Positions 12,426 to 21,066 of a stretch of 64,000 nucleotides of DNA are shown here, piece after piece (the stretch's first letter is position 1; each line of letters starts with the position of its first letter). The stretch lies in assembly GCF_000147355.1 (NCBI RefSeq), contig NC_014506.1, positions 1,736,001-1,800,000 on the forward strand, in the 5' to 3' direction. The position numbers were made by a program, and so were the translations under genes. This stretch comes from Sulfurimonas autotrophica DSM 16294 (GTDB lineage: Bacteria > Campylobacterota > Campylobacteria > Campylobacterales > Sulfurimonadaceae). The notes below the pieces were generated by a model. It worked only from the letters and a program-made list of their open reading frames with translations. It did no database searches and had not been told where the DNA came from.

Positions 12426-12449
12426 AAGTGGAATTATATCCACTTTTTT
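12426..12449 (+). terminator. Hairpin with T-run, plus strand; contains a minus-strand TATAAT
   Basis: AAGTGGA and TCCACTT enclose a 6-nt loop and are followed by TTTT on the plus strand, the form of an intrinsic terminator for a plus-strand transcript. No plus-strand coding gene precedes it. The loop reads TATAAT on the minus strand, so the same bases could be the -10 box of an rpsP promoter. It lies 15 nt past the ffh stop. Confidence 0.45.
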
Positions 12450-12464
12450 CTTAAATTACAATGT

Positions 12465-13820
12465 CTATCTTGGTAAGCCGCCCATTCCTCCCGGTCCTCC
12501 AGCTTGCCCCATCATTGATTGGAGTTGCTTCATACCATTTTTACCGGAGAATTTTTTCGCCATTTTACCTGCATTTTTAAATTGTTTTATCATTCTGTTT
12601 ATTTCTACAAGGTCCATACCACAACCTTTTGCAATTCTTTGCTTTCTTGAGTTGTTAAGCAAATCAGGATCTTCTCTCTCTTTTTTTGTCATAGATGAAA
12701 CCATCGCTTTTATATTTTTAAGTTCACCCGAGTTTTCAAAATCAAAATCTTTAATCGCTTTTGACATATTTCCCATTCCCGGAATCATTCCCATGATAGA
12801 ACTCATACTGCCCATTTTTTTCATAGACTCCATCTGCTCTAAAAAGTCATTGAAATTGAACTTTCCTTTTTGAATCTTTTTGGTTAATTTCTTCGCCTGT
12901 TTTTCGTCTATAACATTGGCAGTCTTTTCAGCAAGCCCTTCAATATCTCCAAATCCCATAAGACGGTTCACAATACGCTCAGGTAAGAAAACTTCCAAGT
13001 CTTCCATCTTTTCACCCATACCAATAAAGCGAAGCGGTACCTGCACCTGTGAAGAAAGGCCCAAAGCAACACCGCCTTTTGCATCACCGTCATATTTTGA
13101 AAGAATTACTCCGTCTATACCGATTTTTTCTTTAAAAGTAGTTGCAGTTCTTACCGCATCCTGACCTGTCAAAGAGTCAGCTACATAAAAAATCTCATCA
13201 GGTTTAGCTGCATCTTTAACGGCTTTTAATTCATCCATCAATTCATCATCAATAGCCAAACGACCTGCCGTATCTATAAGTACAACATCAAATATTTTAG
13301 AGTCTGCATATTTAAGTGCTGCCTTTACCACTTCTACCGGATTTTTAGTCGCTTCATCCTCATAAAGCTCAACTTCAATTGCAGATGTAATCTGACGGAG
13401 TTGTTCAACGGCAGCAAGACGCTGCAGATCGGCTGCAACAATCAGTACTTTTTTACCCTTATTTTTCAAATAAGTTGCAAGTTTCCCTGTAGTCGTTGTT
13501 TTACCCGAACCCTGCAGACCTGTCATTAAAATAACAGTAGGAGGGTTTGGGGCGAAAACAAAACCTTTGTTACCACCTACCTCTAAAAGTTCATTGAGTG
13601 TTTCACGTAAAGCTTCAAGAAATTGATCCTTTCCGATACCTTTTTCTTTTGTACGTATTTGCACTTTTTGAATCAGTTCTTTGACAACTTTATGATTAAC
13701 GTCAGCTTTTAAAAGATTCTTTTTTAATTCATTTAGTGCTTTTGAAAGTGCCTTGTCATCATCATGAAAACGAATCTTCTTTATTGCATTTGTAAACGAA
13801 TCCGTTAAAGTACCAAACAT
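12465..13820 (-). CDS. ffh: Signal recognition particle protein Ffh
   Basis: This 451-residue SRP54-type GTPase binds signal peptides of nascent inner-membrane proteins and docks with FtsY. The N and G domains show the P-loop GLQGSGKTTTTGKLA, DTAGRLA and SKYDGDAKGG. The M domain (from about 320) is rich in methionine, including MESMKKMGSMSSIMGM, and ends in a Gly/Met-rich tail. The ATG is preceded by AGAGGTG. It leads the rpsP-rplS gene cluster but is separated from rpsP by 260 nt with strong secondary structure. Confidence 0.97.
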   Translation of the reverse strand: MFGTLTDSFTNAIKKIRFHDDDKALSKALNELKKNLLKADVNHKVVKELIQKVQIRTKEKGIGKDQFLEALRETLNELLEVGGNKGFVFAPNPPTVILMTGLQGSGKTTTTGKLATYLKNKGKKVLIVAADLQRLAAVEQLRQITSAIEVELYEDEATKNPVEVVKAALKYADSKIFDVVLIDTAGRLAIDDELMDELKAVKDAAKPDEIFYVADSLTGQDAVRTATTFKEKIGIDGVILSKYDGDAKGGVALGLSSQVQVPLRFIGMGEKMEDLEVFLPERIVNRLMGFGDIEGLAEKTANVIDEKQAKKLTKKIQKGKFNFNDFLEQMESMKKMGSMSSIMGMIPGMGNMSKAIKDFDFENSGELKNIKAMVSSMTKKEREDPDLLNNSRKQRIAKGCGMDLVEINRMIKQFKNAGKMAKKFSGKNGMKQLQSMMGQAGGPGGMGGLPR

Positions 13821-13881
13821 AAAAACACCTCTTTTATTCTATATATAAATTTTTTTGAAATTGTAACTAAGTTTTTCTTAA

Positions 13882-14616
13882 TTATTCAAATGTAGTAAAG
13901 CTCTTAGGCTCTTTTGCTACAAACTCCATGCCAAGGAGACGTACTTTATGCGCATGCAGCATTACACGCTTAGCGCGACGTCCGCCGTACTGTTCATCAC
14001 CGACTATCGGATGGTCAATGTAGCGTGCATGTACTCTTATCTGGTGTGTGCGTCCGTTATGAATAATACATTTGACTTTTGTTTTTTTTGCACTGACAAT
14101 ATCAGGAAAAAATTCAGTTCTCGCCGGTTTACCTTTTGGTGAAACATTTGAGTATGCCTTATTGTTTTTTTTCTGCGTTGTGATTGCTTTATCTACTTCA
14201 ATAGGCTCTGTCATTATACCCTCAACCCATGCGATATACTCTTTATAGACTTTATCATCACGAAACTCTTTAATAGCACGCTGGCGAAAATCTTCATTTT
14301 TTACAAGCATTAAAACACCACTTGTTTCACGGTCAAGTCTATGCAGTAAAACCGCCGGTTTAAACTGGCGTTCAATCTCATCAGAGTTTACATGTGCCGG
14401 TTTGTCTACGACTATAATATCATCGTTTTCAAAGATAGGCTTGACCTTTTCGACTTTTTGTATGCGAAAAACAGTTCTCTCATCTATCTCTCCGCGTGCT
14501 ATCATTACTTTTTTGTTTCCGACATACACAAGTCCACGGTCTATCATAGACTTTGCGTTTGAGTTGGAAATTCCTTCTTGTTGTGCCAATAATTTATATG
14601 CTTTTTCTGTAGCCAC
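13882..14616 (-). CDS. RluA-family pseudouridine synthase
   Basis: A 244-residue rRNA or tRNA pseudouridine synthase. An S4-like segment lies at the N-terminus. The catalytic aspartate is in LLHRLDRETSGVLML (about 90-104), and the conserved NGRTHQIRVH motif follows. Which uridine it modifies cannot be read from the sequence. The start is GTG, backed by GGAG 8 nt upstream. It is followed by ffh after 61 nt, and its start lies 11 nt after the waaA stop, so co-transcription with waaA is likely. Confidence 0.9.
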   Translation of the reverse strand: MATEKAYKLLAQQEGISNSNAKSMIDRGLVYVGNKKVMIARGEIDERTVFRIQKVEKVKPIFENDDIIVVDKPAHVNSDEIERQFKPAVLLHRLDRETSGVLMLVKNEDFRQRAIKEFRDDKVYKEYIAWVEGIMTEPIEVDKAITTQKKNNKAYSNVSPKGKPARTEFFPDIVSAKKTKVKCIIHNGRTHQIRVHARYIDHPIVGDEQYGGRRAKRVMLHAHKVRLLGMEFVAKEPKSFTTFE

Positions 14617-14627
14617 TTTGGACTCCT

Positions 14628-15794
14628 TTAATCTTCTAAAATTTTGTTTATAACCGGTTTGAGATTTATTTCTTCTTCTACCATTGAAGGTGGAAGTTCT
14701 TTTGCACTTTGCAGTGCCTTTGCTATTTCATCATTCTCTACATATTGCACATGATGCACATATTTAAAGAGTTCTTTTTGATGAAAAAAATGTTTTCCCG
14801 TAATTATTTTACAGCCAAAGTATGCAGGTTCCAGTGGATTATGCCCACCGACATCAGCTTTGAATGCGCCTCCGAGTATTGCAATGTCACTAATTGCATA
14901 CATGTTATTGAGTTCACCCATCATATCAACTAAAATCAAATCACTCTCAAAGTTTTTAGCTTGAGAAAAACGTGAAAGTGTGGCATTATGCTCTTTGGCA
15001 TACATCTCCATCAAATTATAAACTTCATCAAAACGCTCAGGATGACGAGGAACTACAATGAGTTTTGCATCATTATTTCTTTTGTATTCAAAAAAAGCGT
15101 CAAAAATACTTTTTTCTTCTGTGGGGTGTGTACTTCCCGCTACAATAACTTCACACTCGGGTTTTACATATTCTTTTGTTTTTTCTATCTTTGCAGCCAA
15201 TTTAATATTGCCGACAACTTCTATATTTTTCGCACCTAAGGCTAAAAATCTATTCTTATCAACTTCACTCTGTGCATAAATAATATCTACCTTTTGTAAA
15301 AGTCTTTTATAAAACCACGCAAATTTCATATATTTGTTTACACTTTTATCTGAAATTCTAGCATTGAGTAAAATTATTTCTGCACCGCGTGCACGTGCGA
15401 CGCTAAAAAGCATATACCAAAATTCTGCCTCTAGCACTATCAGTTTTTTTTGCGGTTTTATCCAAAAAGGCAGATACATTTCATATGGTAGATAACGAAC
15501 CTCTGCATCATATTTTCTTGCTTCATTATGTCCTGTCTGCGTAATTGTGCTAATCAACACCTTTTCATTTTTCAATACATCCAAAATCGGCTTTAAAGCT
15601 CTTGCTTCACCCAGCGAGCAAACATGAAACCAAATTGCATTTGTAGCGTTAAATTTAGGATTTTTAAAAAGAAAAAAACGGGCAGGAATCGATTCTTTGT
15701 ATTTTTGCTTAAAAGAGAGTACTATTAAAAGTGGCAGTGCTACTATAAATAGCACGACACTTACAAAGTAGTAAAGAAGGGAAAACGGCTTCAA
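14628..15794 (-). CDS. waaA: 3-deoxy-D-manno-octulosonic acid transferase
   Basis: A 388-residue glycosyltransferase that adds Kdo to lipid A precursor on the inner face of the inner membrane. The N-terminal hydrophobic anchor (about 5-27) is followed by the family pattern: WFHVCSLGEARAL, STITQTGHNEAR, VLEAEFWYM, VAGSTHPTEEK and LGGAFKADVGGHNPLEPAYF. The start is TTG, because no later methionine leaves the anchor intact. It begins 2 nt after the upstream zinc-ribbon gene stop. Confidence 0.93.
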   Translation of the reverse strand: MKPFSLLYYFVSVVLFIVALPLLIVLSFKQKYKESIPARFFLFKNPKFNATNAIWFHVCSLGEARALKPILDVLKNEKVLISTITQTGHNEARKYDAEVRYLPYEMYLPFWIKPQKKLIVLEAEFWYMLFSVARARGAEIILLNARISDKSVNKYMKFAWFYKRLLQKVDIIYAQSEVDKNRFLALGAKNIEVVGNIKLAAKIEKTKEYVKPECEVIVAGSTHPTEEKSIFDAFFEYKRNNDAKLIVVPRHPERFDEVYNLMEMYAKEHNATLSRFSQAKNFESDLILVDMMGELNNMYAISDIAILGGAFKADVGGHNPLEPAYFGCKIITGKHFFHQKELFKYVHHVQYVENDEIAKALQSAKELPPSMVEEEINLKPVINKILED

Positions 15795-15796
15795 GC

Positions 15797-16510
15797 CTAC
15801 TCTTCGTTAACTTTCACATAAAGAATACGTCCACAGTGAGGACATGTTGTGATATCTTCACCCTTAATGACATCGGCATATACTTTATCGCCAATCACCA
15901 TATGACATCCCATACAAGCTTGGTCTTCAACAGGTACTACTGTTGTGTTTTTAGCCCAGCGACGAATTTTTTGATAAAATGCAAGACCTTTTTGATTAAT
16001 ATCAGATAAAAGACTCTCTTTACGTTTGAAAACTTCTTGTCTTTCTTTATTTATTTTTTCTAATTTTGTATCAACATCAGCTTTTACGCTTTCTAAGCTT
16101 GCAGTTAATTCTTCTAAAACTTTTTTTGCTGCTTCTATTTGCTCTTTTTTTGCTTCAATAATTTTTTCAAGTCTTTGAATTTCTTCATTTGCAAATGTTA
16201 CTTGTTCTTTGGCAATTTCTTCTTCAAGTTGAAGAGATTTCATTTCGCGTTCAGTTTTTACTTCTGAGCTTTTTTTTGCATTTTCTTCAAGTTTTTGTGA
16301 AAGTTCTGAAAGGTGAAGTTCATTTTTTGCTTTTTTTACTTCTTCTTCTTTAATTTCGTTACTTAAATTCTCAATATCTGACTCAATACTCTTCGTTTTT
16401 GCAAGAGCTGCTTCATAATTTGCGTTCGCTTCTTCTATTTGAGGTTCAAATGCATCTATCTCTTTATCTATGATTGAAAGGTCGATTAATTGCTTTAAGT
16501 GCTTGTTCAT
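15797..16510 (-). CDS. Coiled-coil protein with C4 zinc ribbon
   Basis: A 237-residue protein built as a long helical hairpin (about 15-175, heptad-like, rich in E and K) followed by a C-terminal zinc ribbon with CMGCH and CPHCGR (four cysteines). This architecture is the C4-type zinc-ribbon family common in Campylobacterota and usually placed next to the Nif3-like gene, as here. A role in nucleic-acid binding is inferred; no function is established from the sequence. It lies 49 nt after nif3 and 2 nt before waaA. Confidence 0.85.
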   Translation of the reverse strand: MNKHLKQLIDLSIIDKEIDAFEPQIEEANANYEAALAKTKSIESDIENLSNEIKEEEVKKAKNELHLSELSQKLEENAKKSSEVKTEREMKSLQLEEEIAKEQVTFANEEIQRLEKIIEAKKEQIEAAKKVLEELTASLESVKADVDTKLEKINKERQEVFKRKESLLSDINQKGLAFYQKIRRWAKNTTVVPVEDQACMGCHMVIGDKVYADVIKGEDITTCPHCGRILYVKVNEE

Positions 16511-16559
16511 TGGGATCCTTTAGGGGTTTTACTTTGTACCATTACTCTTATTAAAAGAC

Positions 16560-17282
16560 TTAAATATATGTAAATGGGTTTTCTGATGATGCAATTATAA
16601 CTTCTAAACCTAAAATTTTCAAATGCTTTTGCATAATTTGTGCAAAAAAGTACTCACTTTCATAGTGTCCTATGTCAATTAAAGACAATTTTATACTCTT
16701 TGCTTCCATTGCATCATGATATTTTACATCGCCTGTCAAAAAACAATCAGCATCCAAACTTCTCATCAATGAACATCCTGAACCGGTTGTAAGAGCCACT
16801 TTTTTCACTCTTTGTGCACACTTTACCGTTCTTGCACATTTTAGACCGAAAGCCTTTGAAACCTTTTGCGCAAAAACATCAAAATCTTCATCTACTTCCA
16901 AATAAGCAACAAAACCGTCTTTTCTGCAAATTTCATACCCAAGCACCTCTGTTGCTACATATTCGTTTAAATGTGTCTGGTCAAAATTTGTATGCATAGC
17001 GATATTTGAAATATTTTTTTTAATCATTTTTTGAATTAAGTTTGCCGGATACTTTGAAAATTCAAGCTGTTTGAGTCCGCCGAAAATAATCGGATGATGA
17101 GTTATTAAAAGCGTATTTTCATCCAAAGAATCAATCAATTTTTCATCCACATCAATACTCAGTGCAATTTTTGATATATCAGCTTTAAAGTCTCCAATCA
17201 AAAGACCGGAGTTGTCCCATGATTCTTGAATTTCAAACGGGGAGAGTTCATTGAGGTATTCATATATTTCGAGTATTTTCAT
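16560..17282 (-). CDS. Nif3-like dinuclear metal-centre protein
   Basis: This 240-residue protein matches the Nif3/YbgI family, a hexameric toroid with two metals per subunit. Metal-ligand motifs are visible: LLITHHPIIFGG (about 80-91), AMHTNFDQ and the late LIDIGHYESE. ESWDNSGLLIG near the N-terminus is typical. The biochemical role remains open in the family; GTP cyclohydrolase-like and detoxifying activities have been proposed. Its start overlaps the TPR gene stop by 4 nt (ATGA). Confidence 0.9.
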   Translation of the reverse strand: MKILEIYEYLNELSPFEIQESWDNSGLLIGDFKADISKIALSIDVDEKLIDSLDENTLLITHHPIIFGGLKQLEFSKYPANLIQKMIKKNISNIAMHTNFDQTHLNEYVATEVLGYEICRKDGFVAYLEVDEDFDVFAQKVSKAFGLKCARTVKCAQRVKKVALTTGSGCSLMRSLDADCFLTGDVKYHDAMEAKSIKLSLIDIGHYESEYFFAQIMQKHLKILGLEVIIASSENPFTYI

Positions 17283-17887
17283 ATTATTTCTCCGCTCCCG
17301 ATTTTTTCTAATTCTTCTTTTGCTTCTTCAAAATCAGGATTGAGCTTTATTGCTTTTTCATACATTGCTTTTGCTTCATCAAAATGTTTCATATCAACAA
17401 GTAGATTCCCATAATTATAATAGGTAATAGGGTTTGTGGCATCAATTTCAAGTGACTTGTTGAGATGATTTCTTGCACTCGCATATTCACCCATTTTTCT
17501 ATAGAGTGATGCCATAGCTTGATGAATATAGGTATTGTTTGGATCTAATTCAAGTGCCTCTTTATAATATTCCAGTGCTTCATCATCTCTATTTTGCTGT
17601 GCGAGGGTGTAGCCCATTTTAAAAAGTGTTTCCGAATTTTTTGGCTCTTTTATATTTGCTTCGCTGTATATTGCAAGTGCTTTTTGCAAATCCCCTTTAT
17701 CCATAGCTTCGTCCGCTTTTTCAACCAAAGATGAAGCATCAAAAGGCGAAAATGCTTCAGCATTTCGTTCATCTTGGGCACCTAAATGTCCATTATCTTG
17801 CGGGTCCTTGAGTGTTTGTATATGTTCGTATATTTTATAAGCAAAAAAAGCAGATGCCCCAAGCATTATTAATTGAAAAAGTGTCAT
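17279..17887 (-). CDS. Membrane-anchored TPR protein
   Basis: A 202-residue protein with one N-terminal membrane segment (about 4-20), a short linker, and about four tetratricopeptide repeats from residue 50 onward (recognisable as ALEYYKEALELDPNN and AMYEKAIKLNPD). TPRs mediate protein-protein contacts; no partner can be named. It lies between an M23 peptidase gene (2 nt) and nif3 (4 nt overlap) in one operon. Confidence 0.85.
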   Translation of the reverse strand: MTLFQLIMLGASAFFAYKIYEHIQTLKDPQDNGHLGAQDERNAEAFSPFDASSLVEKADEAMDKGDLQKALAIYSEANIKEPKNSETLFKMGYTLAQQNRDDEALEYYKEALELDPNNTYIHQAMASLYRKMGEYASARNHLNKSLEIDATNPITYYNYGNLLVDMKHFDEAKAMYEKAIKLNPDFEEAKEELEKIGSGEII

Positions 17888-17889
17888 AA

Positions 17890-18765
17890 TTATTTCCTCT
17901 GTTTGTTAAAAATTAAATTATTGTTTAGTAATGTTATAAGTTGAAGCGGATCAACTTGTACTCCGTCAATTCTAGCTGAAAAATGCAAATGAGGACCTGT
18001 AACCCTGCCGCTTTTTCCAGATAAGCCTAAAAGTTCGCCTTTTTTAACAAATTGATTTTTTTTGACATTAAATTTGCTCATATGAAAGTAACAGGTATAA
18101 ATACCTTCGCCATGGTCTATAACAACTGTTCCGCCTGAATAAAATCTTTTTTTAACCAAAACCACTCTACCATCATTACTGGCTATTATCGTTGTGCCTA
18201 TTTTAGCCCGAAAGTCTGTACCGCTGTGATAGCCTTTAAGTGAGCCGTTATAAACTCTTGCCGTGCCAAAAGCACTTGTAATCTTACTTTGCATAGGAAA
18301 AATAAAATCTGAATGCAAATAGCTCTTGTTTGTCACAGTATGATAAATTTTCATAGCTTCATTATACTCTTTTGCTATTCTTTTTTTTACTTTAGGCAGT
18401 TTTGGATTTACTTTGGAAGAGCTTACATGTATAGTCTCTTTTTTATATTTTGCATCTTTGATTTTCAGCACAACATCTTTATATTTTTTTTTGCCATTTT
18501 TAAAATATAAAATTTTCATAGTTTTTTGACTCGGTCTGTCATAATAAGAGATAGGAATCAAAGCATAATATTCATTCTTATTAAAGGGATTCGAAAAAAT
18601 TGCGATTTTTTTCTTTTCAAATTCTATTGTTTTATACGCAATATCCTTTTCTTTTGAAAATTTAATGAGTGCTGTTTTTCCATTTCCTACCTCATCATTA
18701 ACAATCTTCATATTCAAAGCAAAAAGAGAAAAGGAAAAAAGGAAAAAAACAAAGAAAAATTTCAT
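17890..18765 (-). CDS. M23 family peptidoglycan endopeptidase
   Basis: This 291-residue protein has an N-terminal signal segment ([16 protein letters not shown]) and a C-terminal LytM/M23 domain. Zinc ligands show in YHSGTDFR (H and D) and GPHLHFS (HxH). Such enzymes cut peptidoglycan cross-links and, in helical Campylobacterota relatives, shape the cell. The ATG used here at 18765 overlaps the smpB stop as TGATG; the TTG one codon earlier is less likely. Whether this is a Csd or Pgp orthologue is not clear from reading. Confidence 0.9.
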   Translation of the reverse strand: MKFFFVFFLFSFSLFALNMKIVNDEVGNGKTALIKFSKEKDIAYKTIEFEKKKIAIFSNPFNKNEYYALIPISYYDRPSQKTMKILYFKNGKKKYKDVVLKIKDAKYKKETIHVSSSKVNPKLPKVKKRIAKEYNEAMKIYHTVTNKSYLHSDFIFPMQSKITSAFGTARVYNGSLKGYHSGTDFRAKIGTTIIASNDGRVVLVKKRFYSGGTVVIDHGEGIYTCYFHMSKFNVKKNQFVKKGELLGLSGKSGRVTGPHLHFSARIDGVQVDPLQLITLLNNNLIFNKQRK

Positions 18766-19217
18766 CAATAATCCTTCATAGCTCTTTGAATATCTCTTTT
18801 TTGGTCTTTTTCTTTCAAATCATTTCTTTTGTCATGCAGAAGTTTTCCTTTTGCAATAGCAATTTGCAGTTTTGCAATATTTCTTTTATTAAAATAAAGC
18901 TGCAGAGGCACTATTGTATATCCATCACGTGTTACAGCCTTTTGCATCTTTTGTAACTCTTTTTTATGTAAAAGCAATTTTCTAGAGCCTCTCTCTTCAT
19001 GCCCATAGTAATGATGTGTCGTTTCAAGTCTGCCAATATGTGCATTAAATAAAAAAGCTTCTCCGTTTACAAAGCGGATAAAGCTGTCTTTTAGATTTAC
19101 ACGATGTGCGCGAATTCCTTTGACTTCACTCCCGCTGAGCACTAAACCTGCTTCAAACTTCTCTTCTATAAAATAATCATGATATGCTTTTTTATTTTTT
19201 GCTATTGTTTCGCCCAT
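18765..19217 (-). CDS. smpB: tmRNA-binding protein SmpB
   Basis: A 150-residue OB-fold protein that brings tmRNA to stalled ribosomes. Family features include [17 protein letters not shown] near the N-terminus, [19 protein letters not shown], and the basic tail [18 protein letters not shown], which enters the ribosomal decoding site. It starts 1 nt after the ispE stop and overlaps the M23 gene by one base. The tmRNA gene itself was not found in the window. Confidence 0.97.
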   Translation of the reverse strand: MGETIAKNKKAYHDYFIEEKFEAGLVLSGSEVKGIRAHRVNLKDSFIRFVNGEAFLFNAHIGRLETTHHYYGHEERGSRKLLLHKKELQKMQKAVTRDGYTIVPLQLYFNKRNIAKLQIAIAKGKLLHDKRNDLKEKDQKRDIQRAMKDY

Positions 19218-19218
19218 T

Positions 19219-20010
19219 TTATTTCTCTTCTTTTACTTTAAAAAAACTGCTTCCGCTTCCGCTGAAATAGTATCCGTCTTGATAATGTTGTTCTAAATCT
19301 GAATACTCCTGCAATGCAGGGTTAAACAAATCGTTTGCTTCTTTGGCATCTAACTCATTTAAAATATCTAATGAGGACTTTTTTTTCAATTCATCTGCAG
19401 CAAATCCGTCTATTGGTGCATAAAAACTTTCTCTGTATGCTTTATAAACTTGAGGTGTACTTATTTGTACCTCAGGTGTATATATATCAAATGCAAGCAA
19501 CTCTTCATCAAAAGCTTCTACCACTTCACCTATCCCACTTACATTAGCACTCTCATATCCATAAATAAAAAACGGTACATCAGCACCTACATGTAACCCT
19601 ATTTGTGCAAGTTCATTCAAGCTCAAACCTAAATGCAGTACTTCATTACACATTTTTAAATACGTCGCTGCATCACTACTTCCTCCACCAAGGCCGGCGA
19701 AAGCAGGGATATGTTTTTCAACTGCAATGGCGTAGGTTCTCATGAGTTTTTCAAGAGCCTGACTTGATGTAGCCTCTTTGAGTGCTACATAGGCTTTGTA
19801 AATAGTATTTTGTTTCGTCGTACAGTCAAAATCACCAATAATTTTAAATTCATTAGCTTTTGCTTGGACATTTTTTTTCGAAACAAACGAAAGTGCATCA
19901 TACAAGTCATTAACTCTCATAAATCGTGAAACTATTTCATGGTATTCATTTCTTCTGCCTGTTATTTTTAAAAAGATATTTACTTTGGCATAAGCCTTAT
20001 ACTTTTTCAT
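19219..20010 (-). CDS. ispE: 4-diphosphocytidyl-2-C-methylerythritol kinase
   Basis: A 263-residue GHMP kinase of the MEP isoprenoid pathway, phosphorylating CDP-ME. It shows [13 protein letters not shown] at the N-terminus, the ATP loop [11 protein letters not shown] (about 107-117) and the C-terminal SGSGSSFF motif. Slightly short but complete. It is part of the truB-csrA-ispE-smpB operon, 7 nt after csrA. Confidence 0.95.
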   Translation of the reverse strand: MKKYKAYAKVNIFLKITGRRNEYHEIVSRFMRVNDLYDALSFVSKKNVQAKANEFKIIGDFDCTTKQNTIYKAYVALKEATSSQALEKLMRTYAIAVEKHIPAFAGLGGGSSDAATYLKMCNEVLHLGLSLNELAQIGLHVGADVPFFIYGYESANVSGIGEVVEAFDEELLAFDIYTPEVQISTPQVYKAYRESFYAPIDGFAADELKKKSSLDILNELDAKEANDLFNPALQEYSDLEQHYQDGYYFSGSGSSFFKVKEEK

Positions 20011-20017
20011 CAGCTTT

Positions 20018-20251
20018 TTACTTTCCCAGTATTTTGTTCAAAGAAGCAATGTCATTTTCACTTATTTCTTCTAAAGAAGCAGCTTTATTACTCTCTTTGA
20101 CCTCTTCTATAAGCTCATTTCTTATAATAGAAACCTCTTTTGGTGCATCTATGCCGAGTTTTACAACGCCGTTTTCTACGGAGATAATTTTTACAACAAT
20201 ATTTTCACCGATTACTATAGATTCATCTGTTTTTCTTGCAAGTACTAACAT
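20018..20251 (-). CDS. csrA: Carbon storage regulator CsrA
   Basis: This 77-residue RNA-binding translational regulator begins MLVLARKTDESIVIG and contains VKLGIDAPKEVSIIR, the beta strands that contact GGA motifs in target mRNA leaders. In relatives it controls flagellin and central metabolism and is itself held by FliW. It has a C-terminal extension of about 15 residues. Its start overlaps the truB stop by 7 nt. Confidence 0.96.
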   Translation of the reverse strand: MLVLARKTDESIVIGENIVVKIISVENGVVKLGIDAPKEVSIIRNELIEEVKESNKAASLEEISENDIASLNKILGK

Positions 20252-21066
20252 TCTATCCTGCCTAATTCATATTTTACTTTGCCCTCTTGCACTGTAATAA
20301 TGGAGATACTCTCGCCATTATCCAGCCAATACGTACCATCATCTTGCAATTGTAAATCTTTTAAAGCAAGAACTCTTCCATACTTTACATTTTCACTATC
20401 ACCCAAATAATAATTTTGCGCAATATTTAAAGATTCTTTGATATTCAAGGCTTTTTCGCCTTCGTAAGTAAACTGCCCTTCATTGAGTCTCTCAAGCATA
20501 CTTAAACTTCCATGCTCTACACCAAGTTTATGAGCAATCATTCTCCCAAGCGACCTGATGTAAGTTCCTTCACTGACTGTCGCTTCAAAAGTAACAAAGG
20601 GATGTGAATAATTTATTAGTTTTATATTATATACGGTTGAATTAATTTTATTAAGTACAACCTCTTTTCCAGCACGTGCTAAATCATAGGCACGCCGACC
20701 GTTTATACGCTTTGCACTAAAAATTGGCGGTTCGTATTCCAAATCACCCTGCAGTGAACTTACAGCTTTTTCAATAACTTGAGTAGAAAACTCATTAAAA
20801 GTAGCAACTTCTTCAATCATTTCCGTATCAAGTGTATCACTTTTCGCACCCAGCCACAGTGTCGCTTTGTATCTCTTTGGCGTTTTATTGAGAAATCTAA
20901 AGAGTTTTGTATGCGAGCCGAAACCTACAAGAAGAACTCCTTTTGCAAAAGGGTCAAGTGTTCCTGCAAAACCGGCTTTTTTATTTTTATACTTATTCTT
21001 TAATGTATAAAGATACTTGTTTGAACCAATTCCGGAAGGTTTGTAAGCAACAAACAGGCGATTCAT
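20245..21066 (-). CDS. truB: tRNA pseudouridine-55 synthase TruB
   Basis: A 273-residue enzyme that converts U55 of the tRNA T loop to pseudouridine. The catalytic aspartate lies in GTLDPFAKGVL (about 36-46), and RINGRRAYDLAR and SEGTYIRSL are conserved substrate-binding segments. It overlaps the upstream helicase gene by 4 nt and csrA by 7 nt, consistent with translational coupling. Confidence 0.95.
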   Translation of the reverse strand: MNRLFVAYKPSGIGSNKYLYTLKNKYKNKKAGFAGTLDPFAKGVLLVGFGSHTKLFRFLNKTPKRYKATLWLGAKSDTLDTEMIEEVATFNEFSTQVIEKAVSSLQGDLEYEPPIFSAKRINGRRAYDLARAGKEVVLNKINSTVYNIKLINYSHPFVTFEATVSEGTYIRSLGRMIAHKLGVEHGSLSMLERLNEGQFTYEGEKALNIKESLNIAQNYYLGDSENVKYGRVLALKDLQLQDDGTYWLDNGESISIITVQEGKVKYELGRIEC

